NCBI RefSeq assembly: GCF_900187505.1
Contig: NZ_FYDL01000005.1
Coordinates: 222,794-286,793, forward strand
From: Pseudomonas sp. Irchel s3h17
Lineage (GTDB): Bacteria; Pseudomonadota; Gammaproteobacteria; Pseudomonadales; Pseudomonadaceae
Direction: 5' to 3'
Length of the DNA: 64,000 nucleotides
Below are positions 1-8,640 of this stretch, in pieces. A model generated the notes under the pieces. That model saw nothing but the letters and a program-made list of their open reading frames with translations. It made no database searches and was not told where the DNA came from. The position numbers and the translations under genes were made by a program. Numbering within the stretch: the stretch's first letter is position 1; every line of letters begins with the position of its first letter.

Positions 1-111
1 CTCCCTCGCCACGGTTGTTCATTGATGTCTGTATCAAGTTTTGCAGCGGTATGTGACGAACGTTGATTGCCGACATAGTATGGCGTTTTCAATCGTTCTC
101 AAGGGACGTTC

Positions 112-594
112 ATGTCGATCGAGATCCGCCCGGCCACACCCAGCGATGCCCCCCAGATCCTGGCCTTCATCACCGAGCTTGCCGACTTCGAGCGGGCCCG
201 TCATGAAGTCATCGCCAGTGTGGCCGACATCGAGCGCAGCCTGTTCAGTGAGGGGGCCACCGCCCATGGGCTGATCTGCCTGCGCGACGGATTGCCGATC
301 GGCTTCGCGGTGTTTTTCTTCAGCTATTCGACCTGGCTGGGCAGTAACTGCCTGTACCTCGAAGACCTGTACATCACCCCCGAGCAGCGCGGTGGTGGCG
401 CCGGCAAACTGTTGCTGCGCCACTTGGCGAAAATTGCCTGCGCCAACGACTGCGGCCGTTTCGAGTGGAGTGTGCTGGAGTGGAACAAGCCGGCGATCGA
501 GTTCTACGAATCCCTCGGCGCGCAGCCACAGGAAGAGTGGGTGCGCTATCGCATGGATGGCAACGTGTTACGCGACTTCGCCGAGGGTCGTTGA
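112..594 (+). CDS. GNAT family N-acetyltransferase
   Basis: A 160-residue protein with the GCN5-related acetyltransferase fold. The acetyl-CoA pyrophosphate-binding motif is seen as QRGGGAGKLLL around residues 93-103, after the beta strand LYLEDLYI. The C-terminal part (WNKPAIEFYESLGA) is the usual GNAT beta6-alpha4 segment. The family transfers an acetyl group from acetyl-CoA to an amine; the substrate cannot be told from sequence, though the layout resembles diamine/spermidine-type acetyltransferases. The ATG at 112 is preceded by AAGGGACG, a fair ribosome site. It stands alone between REP sequence at the window edge and the composite element that starts near 700. Confidence 0.9.
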   Translation: MSIEIRPATPSDAPQILAFITELADFERARHEVIASVADIERSLFSEGATAHGLICLRDGLPIGFAVFFFSYSTWLGSNCLYLEDLYITPEQRGGGAGKLLLRHLAKIACANDCGRFEWSVLEWNKPAIEFYESLGAQPQEEWVRYRMDGNVLRDFAEGR

Positions 595-699
595 TTGTCG
601 GCGGTGCAGTATCTGAAGCGTTTAACGCCAGGCGCGGCGCAGGTCGCGCATCAGGCGGCGTGAAACCCGGCAAGCCCGGTCAATCCAGGACCGTCCAAC

Positions 700-918
700 A
701 AAAAAGGGTCCCCGTTCGGGGAATGCCGGTCAGTTAAGAGAAATAAAGCCGAACACGAAACCCGTGGCGAGGGAGCTTGCTCCCGCTGGGGCGCAAAGCG
801 GCCCTGTTTTGGGGCTGCTACGCAGCCCAGCGGGAGCAAGCTCCCTCGCCACGGGCTCTATGTTCAGCTGGTCTTTGGCTTAACTGACTGGCATTGCCCC
901 GTTCGGGAGCCCTTCTTG
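700..918. repeat. Composite REP element with inverted outer arms
   Basis: The gene-free stretch 595-932 holds a nested inverted structure. Outer arms at about 700-738 and 880-918 are imperfect inverted copies; both contain a CGGGGxAATGCC core followed by GTCAGTTAAG when read inward. Inside lies a perfect 30-bp inverted pair of REP sequences (761-790 and 826-855). The right arm also lies just past the ETF-QO stop codon and may end that transcript. It is probably a non-autonomous mobile repeat. Confidence 0.75.
761..855. repeat. REP inverted pair (BIME-like)
   Basis: Two perfectly complementary 30-bp arms, 761-790 (CCCGTGGCGAGGGAGCTTGC...) and 826-855, are separated by 35 bp. This is the classic head-to-head Pseudomonas REP doublet. 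The same core recurs at 33084-33210 and 44593-44935. Confidence 0.9.
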
Positions 919-932
919 TTCAGGCGTACGAC

Positions 933-2597
933 TTACATGTTCGGGTAAGTCGGGCCACCGGCACCTTCCGGTGCCACCCAGGTGATGTTCTGCGCAGGGT
1001 CCTTGATGTCGCAGGTCTTGCAGTGCACGCAGTTCTGGGCGTTGATCTGGAAGCGTTTTTCGCCGTTTTCCTGGGTGACCACTTCGTATACGCCCGCCGG
1101 GCAGTAGCGTTGCGCCGGCTCGTCGTACAGCGGCAGGTTCTTGCTGATCGGGATGCTCGCGTCGGCCAGCTTCAGGTGGCAAGGCTGTTCTTCTTCGTGG
1201 TTGGTCCCCGAGATGAATACCGAACTGAGCTTGTCGAAGCTGAGTTTGCCGTCCGGTTTCGGATAGTCGATCTTCTTGCTGTCGGCCGCCAGCTTCAGGC
1301 AAGCGTAATCCGGCTTGGTGTCGTGCAGGGTGAACGGCAGTTTGCCGCCGAAGATGTTCTGGTCGATCCAGTTGAAGCCGCCACCGACGATGGCGCCGTA
1401 CTTGTGGATCGCTGGGCCGAAGTTACGGCTGGCGAACAGTTCTTCGTAGAGCCAGCTGGACTTGAACGACTCCACGTAGCTGGTCAGTTCGTCCGCGCCT
1501 TCGGAACCTGCGAACAGGGCATCGGCCACCGAATCAGCGGCGAGCATGCCGGATTTCATGGCGGTGTGGCTGCCTTTGATCTTGGCGAAGTTCAGGGTGC
1601 CCAGGTCGCAACCGATCAGTGCGCCGCCCTTGAAGACCATTTTCGGCAACGAGTTCAGGCCGCCTTTGCAGATGGCGCGCGCGCCGTAGCTGATGCGCTT
1701 GCCGCCTTCCAGGTATTGCTTGAGCACCGGGTGGTGCTTGAGGCGCTGGAATTCGTCGAACGGCGACAGGTAGGTGTTGCTGTAGGACAGGTCGACGATC
1801 AGGCCGACCACCACCTGGTTGTTTTCCAGGTGATAGAGGAAGGAGCCGCCGGTGTTTTCGGTGCCCATGATGTCCAGCGGCCAGCCGGCAGTGTGCACCA
1901 CTAGGCCTGGTTGATGCTTGGCCGGGTCGATTTCCCAGATTTCCTTCAGGCCAATGCCGTAGTGCTGGGCGTCGGCATCGCTGTCGAGGTTGAAGCGCTT
2001 GATCAGTTGTTTGCCGATGTGGCCACGGCAACCTTCGGCGAACAGCGTGTACTTGCCGCGCAGTTCCATGCCCGGGGTGTACAGGCCTTCTTTCGGATTG
2101 CCTTCACGGTCAACGCCCAGGTCGCCGGTGATGATCCCGCGAACCACGCCGTTTTCGTCGAACAGGGCTTCCTGGGCGGCGAAGCCCGGGTAGATCTCTA
2201 CACCCAGGTTCTCGGCCTGCTGGGCCAGCCAGCGGCACAGGTTGCCCAGGGAGATGATGTAGTTGCCTTCGTTGTGCATGGTCTTGGGCACAAAGAGGTC
2301 TGGAACCTTGATCGCGCCATCTTCATTCTTCAGGACGAAGATGTCATCGCGGGTGACCGGAGTGTTCAGCGGTGCGCCGAGCGCTTTCCAGTCAGGGAAC
2401 AATTCATTCAGGGCCCGAGGTTCGAACACCGCGCCGGAAAGAATGTGAGCGCCGACTTCGGAGCCTTTTTCGACCACGCAGACGCTAATTTCCTTACCGG
2501 CTTCGGCGGCCTTCTGCTTCAATCGGCAGGCGGCGGAAAGACCAGCGGGGCCGGCACCGACGATGACCACGTCGAATTCCATGTATTCGCGTTCCAC
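933..2597 (-). CDS. Electron transfer flavoprotein-ubiquinone oxidoreductase (ETF-QO)
   Basis: A 554-residue membrane-associated flavoprotein that passes electrons from reduced ETF to the ubiquinone pool, linking acyl-CoA and amino-acid dehydrogenases to respiration. The N-terminus has the FAD Rossmann motif VIVGAGPAGLSAACRL (about residues 10-25). The C-terminus has the 4Fe-4S ligand cluster: CPAG, then CVHCKTC around residues 522-528. Length matches the family. The start is the GTG at 2597, which has AGGAG seven bases upstream; the ATG at 2582 is an internal alternative. It is divergent from etfBA, its electron donor, across a 545-bp region with a PsrA-like site, so the two units are probably co-regulated. 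Confidence 0.97.
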   Translation of the reverse strand: MEREYMEFDVVIVGAGPAGLSAACRLKQKAAEAGKEISVCVVEKGSEVGAHILSGAVFEPRALNELFPDWKALGAPLNTPVTRDDIFVLKNEDGAIKVPDLFVPKTMHNEGNYIISLGNLCRWLAQQAENLGVEIYPGFAAQEALFDENGVVRGIITGDLGVDREGNPKEGLYTPGMELRGKYTLFAEGCRGHIGKQLIKRFNLDSDADAQHYGIGLKEIWEIDPAKHQPGLVVHTAGWPLDIMGTENTGGSFLYHLENNQVVVGLIVDLSYSNTYLSPFDEFQRLKHHPVLKQYLEGGKRISYGARAICKGGLNSLPKMVFKGGALIGCDLGTLNFAKIKGSHTAMKSGMLAADSVADALFAGSEGADELTSYVESFKSSWLYEELFASRNFGPAIHKYGAIVGGGFNWIDQNIFGGKLPFTLHDTKPDYACLKLAADSKKIDYPKPDGKLSFDKLSSVFISGTNHEEEQPCHLKLADASIPISKNLPLYDEPAQRYCPAGVYEVVTQENGEKRFQINAQNCVHCKTCDIKDPAQNITWVAPEGAGGPTYPNM

Positions 2598-2754
2598 AGG
2601 TTATCTCCTACTCAAGGCTCAACAGTTTTTTTTCTAATTGGAGGTTTGGCGTCGCATCGATGAATTGCTCCGCATTGCGGGGCAGGGGACAATCGATTAA
2701 CCACCTTTCTCTCTAGGTGGCGCATTATATCTACACCACTCCCAGCGTCCAATA

Positions 2755-2768
2755 CAAACGTTTGTTTG
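2755..2768. promoter_or_regulatory. Putative PsrA-type operator
   Basis: The bases read CAAAC-GTTT-GTTTG, which fits the published Pseudomonas PsrA consensus (C/G)AAAC-N2-4-GTTT(G/C). PsrA is a TetR-family fatty-acid-responsive regulator of beta-oxidation genes. The site is between ETF-QO and etfBA, genes that serve acyl-CoA dehydrogenases. Match by eye only. Confidence 0.5.
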
Positions 2769-2897
2769 AATTTGCTGAAAGCCAGATAAATCAAAGAAGC
2801 GCGGCTTATAACTGACCATTTTGCCGTATTGACCAGAATAGGCGTTCCGGTCAAGATACGGGCGGTTTTGCGCTCACCGTAGGCTGACTGTTGGTTT

Positions 2898-3073
2898 CAA
2901 GAGCACCTCTAAAGACAGGGCGAAGGCTGTACAAGGTGACGCGCAACGAGGGTTCGGTGCGAAGTTTACACGCTGCGAAAAGACCTGGCCGATCAGTCGT
3001 CGCTGACGAACGGTCATCCCTCTCGTGAGCAGGGTCACCCATTCACATGCCGGCGTTTTTAGAGGTGCCCTTG
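2898..3073. repeat. Inverted-repeat-bounded segment (MITE or IS remnant)
   Basis: GAGCACCTCTAAAGA at 2901-2915 is repeated in inverted, slightly changed form (TTTTTAGAGGTGCCC) at 3056-3070. The arms bound about 170 bp without a convincing ORF, immediately upstream of etfB. This looks like a small non-autonomous insertion or the remains of an insertion sequence. Confidence 0.45.
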
Positions 3074-3142
3074 CGCCGTTGAGCATCAACCGCCAGGTTC
3101 GCCTAGGCGACTTTCTTTTCACCGGAGAGTAACGAGGAATCC

Positions 3143-3892
3143 ATGAAGGTTCTTGTAGCTGTCAAACGAGTGGTCGACTATAACGTCAAGGTTCGCGTCA
3201 AAGCGGACAACTCCGGCGTCGATCTCGCTAACGTCAAGATGTCGATGAACCCTTTCTGCGAAATCGCAGTGGAAGAAGCCGTACGCCTGAAAGAGAAAGG
3301 TGTTGCGACTGAAATCGTCGTCGTCTCCATCGGCCCGTCCACCGCTCAAGAGCAACTGCGCACCGCGCTGGCTCTGGGTGCCGACCGCGCCATCCTCGTC
3401 GAATCCGCCGAAGACCTGACTTCCCTGGCCGTTGCCAAGCTGTTGAAGGCTGTTGTCGACAAGGAACAGCCTTCGCTGGTGATCCTTGGCAAACAAGCCA
3501 TCGACAGCGACAACAACCAGACCGGCCAGATGCTGGCTGCCTTGAGCGGCTATGGTCAGGGCACTTTCGCCTCGAAAGTCGAAGTCGCTGGCGACTCCGT
3601 TGCCGTGACGCGTGAAGTCGACGGCGGTGCACAGACGGTTTCCCTGAAACTGCCGGCCATTGTCACCACCGACCTGCGTTTGAACGAGCCGCGCTACGCG
3701 TCCCTGCCAAACATCATGAAAGCCAAGAAGAAGCCGCTTGAAGTGCTGACTCCTGAAGCTTTGGGCGTTTCCACCGCCTCTACCAACAAGACCCTGAAAG
3801 TCGAAGCGCCGGCTGCACGCAGCGCGGGTATCAAGGTCAAGTCGGTGGCTGAACTGGTCGAGAAACTGAAAAACGAAGCGAAGGTAATCTAA
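3143..3892 (+). CDS. etfB: Electron transfer flavoprotein subunit beta
   Basis: A 249-residue ETF beta subunit, the AMP-binding half of the soluble heterodimer that accepts electrons from acyl-CoA and other dehydrogenases. The N-terminus [20 protein letters not shown] is characteristic, as is the ETF beta signature region [31 protein letters not shown] (about residues 155-186). GAGGAA lies seven bases before the ATG. The stop codon directly abuts the start of etfA, so the two are co-translated. Confidence 0.98.
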   Translation: MKVLVAVKRVVDYNVKVRVKADNSGVDLANVKMSMNPFCEIAVEEAVRLKEKGVATEIVVVSIGPSTAQEQLRTALALGADRAILVESAEDLTSLAVAKLLKAVVDKEQPSLVILGKQAIDSDNNQTGQMLAALSGYGQGTFASKVEVAGDSVAVTREVDGGAQTVSLKLPAIVTTDLRLNEPRYASLPNIMKAKKKPLEVLTPEALGVSTASTNKTLKVEAPAARSAGIKVKSVAELVEKLKNEAKVI

Positions 3893-4837
3893 ATGACTAT
3901 CTTGGTTATTGCTGAACACGACAACAAAGTGCTGGCTCCGGCCACGCTGAACACCGTTGCTGCTGCTGCCAAAATCGGCGGCGACATCCACGTTCTGGTT
4001 GCAGGGCAGGGCGCTGGCGCCGTGGCAGAAGCCGCTGCAAAAATCGCTGGCGTGACCAAAGTACTGGTCGCCGACAACGCAGCCTACGCACACCAGTTGC
4101 CGGAAAACGTGGCACCGCTGGTCGCCGCTCTTGCCCAAGAAGCAGGGGCTGCGGGCTACAGCCACATCCTGGCTGCCGCCACTTCCAACGGCAAAAACAT
4201 CCTGCCGCGCGTTGCCGCAGCACTGGACGTTGACCAGATCTCCGAGATCATCTCGGTAGAAAGCGCCGATACCTTCAAGCGCCCGATCTATGCCGGTAAC
4301 GCCATTGCTACCGTGCAGTCCAACGCTGCAGTCAAAGTGATCACCGTGCGTGCCACCGGCTTCGACCCGGTAGCGGCTGAAGGTGGTTCGGCGGCTGTTG
4401 AAGCCGTTGCCGCTGCCCACGACGCGGGAATCTCCAGCTTCGTTGGCGAAGAGCTTGCTAAATCTGATCGTCCGGAACTGACCGCTGCCAAGATCGTCGT
4501 TTCCGGCGGCCGAGGCATGCAGAACGGTGACAACTTCAAGCACCTGTACGCGCTGGCCGACAAGCTGGGCGCTGCTGTTGGCGCTTCCCGCGCCGCGGTC
4601 GACGCAGGTTTCGTACCCAACGACATGCAGGTCGGCCAGACCGGCAAGATCGTTGCTCCACAGCTGTACATTGCCGTCGGTATCTCCGGCGCGATCCAGC
4701 ACCTGGCCGGCATGAAAGACTCCAAAGTGATCGTTGCGATCAACAAGGACGAAGAAGCGCCGATCTTCCAGGTGGCCGATTACGGCCTGGTGGCGGACTT
4801 GTTCGAAGCCATCCCTGAGTTCGAGAAACTGGTCTAA
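3893..4837 (+). CDS. etfA: Electron transfer flavoprotein subunit alpha
   Basis: A 314-residue ETF alpha subunit, which carries the FAD. The C-terminal FAD-binding region shows the signature [20 protein letters not shown] followed by [22 protein letters not shown] (about residues 262-305), and VVSGGRGM (about residues 202-209) binds the flavin pyrophosphate. It starts one base after the etfB stop and is followed by a strong terminator at 4861-4886. Its product passes electrons to the ETF-QO encoded divergently at 933-2597. Confidence 0.98.
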   Translation: MTILVIAEHDNKVLAPATLNTVAAAAKIGGDIHVLVAGQGAGAVAEAAAKIAGVTKVLVADNAAYAHQLPENVAPLVAALAQEAGAAGYSHILAAATSNGKNILPRVAAALDVDQISEIISVESADTFKRPIYAGNAIATVQSNAAVKVITVRATGFDPVAAEGGSAAVEAVAAAHDAGISSFVGEELAKSDRPELTAAKIVVSGGRGMQNGDNFKHLYALADKLGAAVGASRAAVDAGFVPNDMQVGQTGKIVAPQLYIAVGISGAIQHLAGMKDSKVIVAINKDEEAPIFQVADYGLVADLFEAIPEFEKLV

Positions 4838-4860
4838 TCCAGCGGCTTGACTTATAAAGA

Positions 4861-4886
4861 GCCCGGCCTTCTGGCCGGGTTTTTTA
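4861..4886 (+). terminator. Rho-independent terminator of etfBA
   Basis: GCCCGGCC, loop TTCT, GGCCGGG(T), followed by a run of six T. It begins 24 bases after the etfA stop. Confidence 0.93.
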
Positions 4887-4919
4887 TTGTCTGCGATTTA
4901 CAGAATGGGGAAACATGCC

Positions 4920-5744
4920 ATGGAGATGCATCGCTTGAGCGGCTGGTCGATGCTGGTGAGCCTGTTGTTATGGCCGGCGCTGTCGGTCGCAGCCGGCAAG
5001 TGCGAACGCCTGGTGGTGACCGGCAGCCCGGATGCGCCACCGTATCTGTGGCAGGACCCGCAGGATCCCGCGCACTTGATCGGCAGCAACGCCGACCTGC
5101 TGCAGCAGGTGGCGGGGGAGTTGGGGCTCACTGTCGAGCTGCGCTACGCCGGCAAGCGCTCACAGGCACTCGAGGAGGTGCGCAGCGGGCGCATCGACAT
5201 GCTGGCGGACGCGTCATTGATGACCCAGCAGCTGGAGTCGCTGGATTACATTCACCCGGCGCTGGCAGGCAACGACTACCTGGTGTGGACTCGCATTGGC
5301 TCGACCCTGGACTACACCGAGGCGAAGGACTTGAGCGGGCACACGGGCGCTATGTCGCAACAGGCGCGGTTGACCCAGGCCTTCGAGGCGTTCGCACGGT
5401 CGCAATTGACCCTGGTGAGTACGCCAAACCTGACCCAGGCCTTTCAGAAGCTGGTGCTGGGTGAAGTGGAGTACGTCCTGGCCGGACGCTATGCCGGAAT
5501 GGCCATGGCGCAGACATTGAGCATCGCCAACGATGTGCAGGCTGACCCGCAACCGATCGACAAGCCCGGGCTGTTCCTGGCCATTTCTCACAACTCGGCC
5601 TGCAACGATCCATGGTTGCGCGGACAGTTGGCCAAAAAGATGACAGAATTGCCCGCGTCCGGTCTGACGGAGGCTGTGCTACAGCGCAATCTGGAGCGCT
5701 GGAAAGCACATTTGAAACAGCCCGTCAGCACCCCAAAACAGTAG
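4920..5744 (+). CDS. Periplasmic substrate-binding protein (SBP_bac_3 type)
   Basis: About 274 residues. A hydrophobic signal peptide (WSMLVSLLLWPALSVAAG) leads into the solute-binding fold typical of polar amino-acid ABC transporters: RLVVTGSPDAPPYLW, then GSNADLLQQVAGELG and RSGRIDMLADASLM. No permease or ATPase gene lies nearby, so it may be an orphan binding or sensing protein. Upstream in-frame starts exist (TTG 4887, ATG 4905), but 4887 lies within the etfA terminator. The ATG at 4920 has GGGG about nine bases upstream and gives a normal signal peptide. The ligand is unknown. Confidence 0.8.
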   Translation: MEMHRLSGWSMLVSLLLWPALSVAAGKCERLVVTGSPDAPPYLWQDPQDPAHLIGSNADLLQQVAGELGLTVELRYAGKRSQALEEVRSGRIDMLADASLMTQQLESLDYIHPALAGNDYLVWTRIGSTLDYTEAKDLSGHTGAMSQQARLTQAFEAFARSQLTLVSTPNLTQAFQKLVLGEVEYVLAGRYAGMAMAQTLSIANDVQADPQPIDKPGLFLAISHNSACNDPWLRGQLAKKMTELPASGLTEAVLQRNLERWKAHLKQPVSTPKQ

Positions 5745-5753
5745 GGATTTTTA

Positions 5754-6110
5754 GTGACTATTCGACCTCTTTTCGCTGCCCTGGCCGTTACGGCTCTGGC
5801 GGGTTGTGCAGCCGATCCGGCGCCGAATGAACAAATGCGCCTGACCGGGCAGGCCCTGGAACAGGCTGCCGCCGTCGGGGCAACCGCCGGGGAAGTGCCC
5901 GAGCTGAAACTGGCTGAAGACAAGTACAGCCGGGCCAAGGCCGATATGGCCGATCAGTCGTTCAAGGACGCCCGCATGCAGGCCGAACAGGCCGAGCTGG
6001 ATGCGCGCCTGGCAGAGGCCAAGGTTCTGACCCTGAAAAGCCAGGAACAACTCAACGTGCTCAATACCCGCATCGCTCGCCTGCGCAAGCAGCTGGGAGA
6101 CGCCCAATGA
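5754..6110 (+). CDS. DUF4398-type small lipoprotein
   Basis: A 118-residue protein from a GTG start. The N-terminal signal ends in a lipobox (LAGC, Cys about residue 19), which predicts lipidation. The rest is charged and helical (KLAEDKYSRAKADMADQSFKDARMQAEQAELDARLAEAK), as in DUF4398 proteins that precede OmpA-like genes in Pseudomonas. Its last four bases overlap the next gene (ATGA), so the two are translationally coupled. It is probably an envelope structural partner of the OmpA-like protein. Confidence 0.8.
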   Translation: MTIRPLFAALAVTALAGCAADPAPNEQMRLTGQALEQAAAVGATAGEVPELKLAEDKYSRAKADMADQSFKDARMQAEQAELDARLAEAKVLTLKSQEQLNVLNTRIARLRKQLGDAQ

Positions 6111-6910
6111 ACCTGAAGAGCGGAGTATTGGGTGGGGTGTTGCTGGTCGGCCTTTACGGTTGCGCGGGCCAGCACAGTGACGTCGCCTTGCAACAGGCCA
6201 GCGCCGATTTCCAGAAGGTCAAGGAAGACTCGAACGTATTGCGCATTGCCCCCAAGGACGTGATTCGTGCCGGTGAATCCCTGGCGCGGGCCGATCGCCT
6301 GTCCAGCTACTGGGGCAGTGGTGCGGATGTGCAGCACTACGCCTACCTGAGTCAGCGCTACAGCGAAATTGCCCGCCAGCACAGCGAGAAAGTGCTCAAT
6401 GAGGAGCGGGCGGCCAAGCTTGAGCTGGAGCGTCAGCGCCTGCAACTGGCGTTGCGCGAAGCCAAGTTGCTCAGCGTGCAGCAACAGGGCAAATGGCTGG
6501 AGGAGCAAATCATCAGCCTGGCGACGACCCAGACCGATCGCGGCCTGGTGATGACGCTCGGGGATGTGTTGTTCGACACCGGTGAGGCGGAGCTGAAGAG
6601 TTCGGCCAACCGGACCGTATTGAAGATTGTGCAGTTCCTGCAGCTCAATCCCAAGCGCGTGGTCCGCATCGAGGGTTACGCCGACAGCACGGGAGGCAAG
6701 CAGGAGAACCGTAAACTGTCCCGCGATCGCGCCCAGGCAGTGGCGAACATGCTGATGGACCTGGGGATTGACGACAAACGCATTCAGGTCGAAGGCTACG
6801 GCGATGAATACCCGGTGGAGGCCAACGCGTCCGAGCGCGGCCGCGCGCAGAACCGTCGGGTTGAAATTGTCTTCTCCGATGAAAAAGGCCAGCTAGGCGC
6901 CGCCCGCTAA
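6107..6910 (+). CDS. OmpA-family peptidoglycan-binding lipoprotein
   Basis: A 267-residue protein. A lipobox-like YGC follows a hydrophobic leader at residues 1-20. The middle (about 30-140) is helical and charged, resembling a DUF4398 repeat. The C-terminal OmpA domain (about 145-265) has the peptidoglycan-binding motifs NRKLSRDRAQAVANML and GRAQNRRVEI with the conserved Asp and Arg. It is likely anchored in the outer membrane and bound non-covalently to the cell wall. It overlaps the preceding lipoprotein gene by four bases and is followed by a terminator at 6926-6960. Confidence 0.9.
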   Translation: MNLKSGVLGGVLLVGLYGCAGQHSDVALQQASADFQKVKEDSNVLRIAPKDVIRAGESLARADRLSSYWGSGADVQHYAYLSQRYSEIARQHSEKVLNEERAAKLELERQRLQLALREAKLLSVQQQGKWLEEQIISLATTQTDRGLVMTLGDVLFDTGEAELKSSANRTVLKIVQFLQLNPKRVVRIEGYADSTGGKQENRKLSRDRAQAVANMLMDLGIDDKRIQVEGYGDEYPVEANASERGRAQNRRVEIVFSDEKGQLGAAR

Positions 6911-6925
6911 GGTCGGCGTCACTGG

Positions 6926-6960
6926 AAAACCCGGCCCCCTCAGAGGTGCCGGGTTTTTTT
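6926..6960 (+). terminator. Rho-independent terminator
   Basis: AAAACCCGGC (6926-6935) pairs with GCCGGGTTTT (6948-6957), with further T's after. It ends the lipoprotein/OmpA operon. Confidence 0.92.
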
Positions 6961-7031
6961 ATGCCTGCGAAAGGCTCCACAAAACAGTACAGTTTTTGCT
7001 GACACTGCACTGTATGGTCGACTATTGTAGT

Positions 7032-7066
7032 AACTGTCCCAGTACACTTCCAAACTGTTCCGGTAG
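7032..7066. promoter_or_regulatory. Direct-repeat operator candidate for the MocR regulator
   Basis: AACTGTCCCAGTAC (7032-7045) and AACTGTTCCGGTAG (7053-7066) match in 11 of 14 positions and sit exactly 21 bp apart, two helical turns. Related ACAGT/ACTGT half-sites lie just upstream at about 6984-7013. They end 45 bp before the MocR start, as expected for an autoregulatory site. Confidence 0.5.
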
Positions 7067-7111
7067 TGTTTCACACAAGAATAAAATGCCCGTGAAATCG
7101 AGTGCTGCGTC

Positions 7112-8551
7112 ATGACCAATCTTTTGCTCTATCAACGTATCGCTCAGCAGCTCGCTGAGGATATCCGGCGCGGGGTCTATCAGCCCGGCGAACGCGTTCC
7201 CTCGGTACGCAAGATGAGTTCGCAGCTCAATGTCAGCCATGCGACCGTGCTTCAGGCGTATGCCAATCTCGAAGATCAGGGTCTGATCCGCGCGCGTCCG
7301 CAATCGGGCTATTACGTGCACCAGACTCCGGCACTGACAGCGCCGACCCCGGATATCGCCCGTGTCGAGCGTCCTGGCCTGGTGACCCGCAGCAGCATCA
7401 TTCAGCAAGTGTTGGTGGAATCGCGCCGCGAAGGGGTGTTCCCGCTGGGGGCCGCGGTGCCCAGTGTCGACTACCTGCCGGTACGGGCACTGCACCAGCA
7501 ATTGGCCAAGGTCACGCGCTTTCACAGTCCGCGGGCGTTCAGTTACATGTTCAGCCCGGGCTTCGAGCCCTTGCGGCGCCAGGTGGCGATCCGCATGCGT
7601 GATGCCGGGGTAGTGGTTGATCCTAGCGAAGTGGTAATTACCCACGGCTGTGTCGATGCCTTGCAGATGTCCCTGCGGGTATTGACCCGTCCCGGCGACT
7701 TGATCGCCGCGGAGTCGCCGACCTACTACGGTTTGTTGCAACTGGCCGACCTGCTCGGGCTCAAGGTGATTGAGATCCCCAGCGACCCCGCCACGGGCAT
7801 GAGCCTGGAAGCACTTCAGCTGGCCGCCAACCAATGGTCGATCAAGGCGTTGGTGCTGACCACGCGCCTGAGCAACCCATTGGGTGGCACCATGCCTGAA
7901 GAGCGGCAGAAACAGCTGCTGCGCCTGGCGTCGGATTTCGATATCCAGGTGGTCGAAGACGATATCTACGGCGAATTGATGTTCGAGCAGGGGCGCACCA
8001 AGTCCCTGAAGGCCTATGACCGGCTGGATCGGGTGATCTACTGCTCGAGTTTTTCCAAGACTTTGTCGCCGGGCGTGCGTATCGGCTGGATGATTGCCGG
8101 CAAGTATCAGCAGGAAATCCAGCGCTTGCAGACCTTCAGCACGCACTCGGCGTGCAGCGTGACGCAGATGGGGATCGCGGCTTATCTGGAGAACGGCGGT
8201 TACGATCGGCACCTGCGTTACATTCGCCAGGAATACCGCAAGAACCTCAGCGCCTTCCAGTTGGCCGTGCAGCAGTATTTTCCGGAAGGCACGCAGATGA
8301 CCCGGCCCACGGGCGGATTCATCCTGTGGGTCAGCCTGCCGGGGCGGGTCAATACCCAGGAGCTGCATGTGCGGGCGTTGCAGCAGGGCATCAGCATCGC
8401 GCCAGGGCTGATCTTCAGCAATACCGAGCAGTTCAACCACTGCATCCGCCTCAATTGCGGGACCCCCTGGAACCGTGAGGCCGAGCGGGCGCTGATGACG
8501 CTCGGCATGCTTGCCACCCAGCTTTGCCAGGAAACCGCCAGCGGCTTTTGA
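7112..8551 (+). CDS. MocR-type GntR regulator with aminotransferase domain
   Basis: A 479-residue fusion of a winged-helix GntR domain (about residues 1-75: YQRIAQQLAEDIRRGVYQPGERVPSVRKMS...VSHATVLQAYANLEDQGLI) to a fold-type I aminotransferase domain. The PLP-binding lysine is Lys316 in SSFSKTLSPGVRIGW. MocR proteins use PLP or an aldimine as effector and often regulate a neighbouring metabolic gene, but no enzyme operon flanks this one, so the target is unknown. Direct repeats at 7032-7066 are probable operators. It is transcribed separately, after the terminator at 6926-6960. Confidence 0.95.
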   Translation: MTNLLLYQRIAQQLAEDIRRGVYQPGERVPSVRKMSSQLNVSHATVLQAYANLEDQGLIRARPQSGYYVHQTPALTAPTPDIARVERPGLVTRSSIIQQVLVESRREGVFPLGAAVPSVDYLPVRALHQQLAKVTRFHSPRAFSYMFSPGFEPLRRQVAIRMRDAGVVVDPSEVVITHGCVDALQMSLRVLTRPGDLIAAESPTYYGLLQLADLLGLKVIEIPSDPATGMSLEALQLAANQWSIKALVLTTRLSNPLGGTMPEERQKQLLRLASDFDIQVVEDDIYGELMFEQGRTKSLKAYDRLDRVIYCSSFSKTLSPGVRIGWMIAGKYQQEIQRLQTFSTHSACSVTQMGIAAYLENGGYDRHLRYIRQEYRKNLSAFQLAVQQYFPEGTQMTRPTGGFILWVSLPGRVNTQELHVRALQQGISIAPGLIFSNTEQFNHCIRLNCGTPWNREAERALMTLGMLATQLCQETASGF

Positions 8552-8640
8552 GGGGCGGACCGGGTCAATCGCGATGGACGCTTGTCAGCGACCTTGCAAC
8601 AAGCGAGCATATGGCCCTCTGCCGTTAGTGCTGTAGGGTC

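Larger units (their letters stand above)
2598..3142. other. Divergent intergenic region between ETF-QO and etfB
   Basis: This 545-bp gene-free stretch must hold both promoters. Two things can be seen in it: a CAAAC/GTTTG element at 2755-2768, and a segment at about 2898-3073 bounded by inverted repeats. The part nearest ETF-QO (2690-2800) is AT-rich compared with the surroundings, as expected for promoters. No convincing ORF was found. Confidence 0.7.

Noticed and set aside
3119..4702. A 527-residue minus-strand frame over etfBA
   Set aside because: Antisense shadow of etfB and etfA, which are certain genes.
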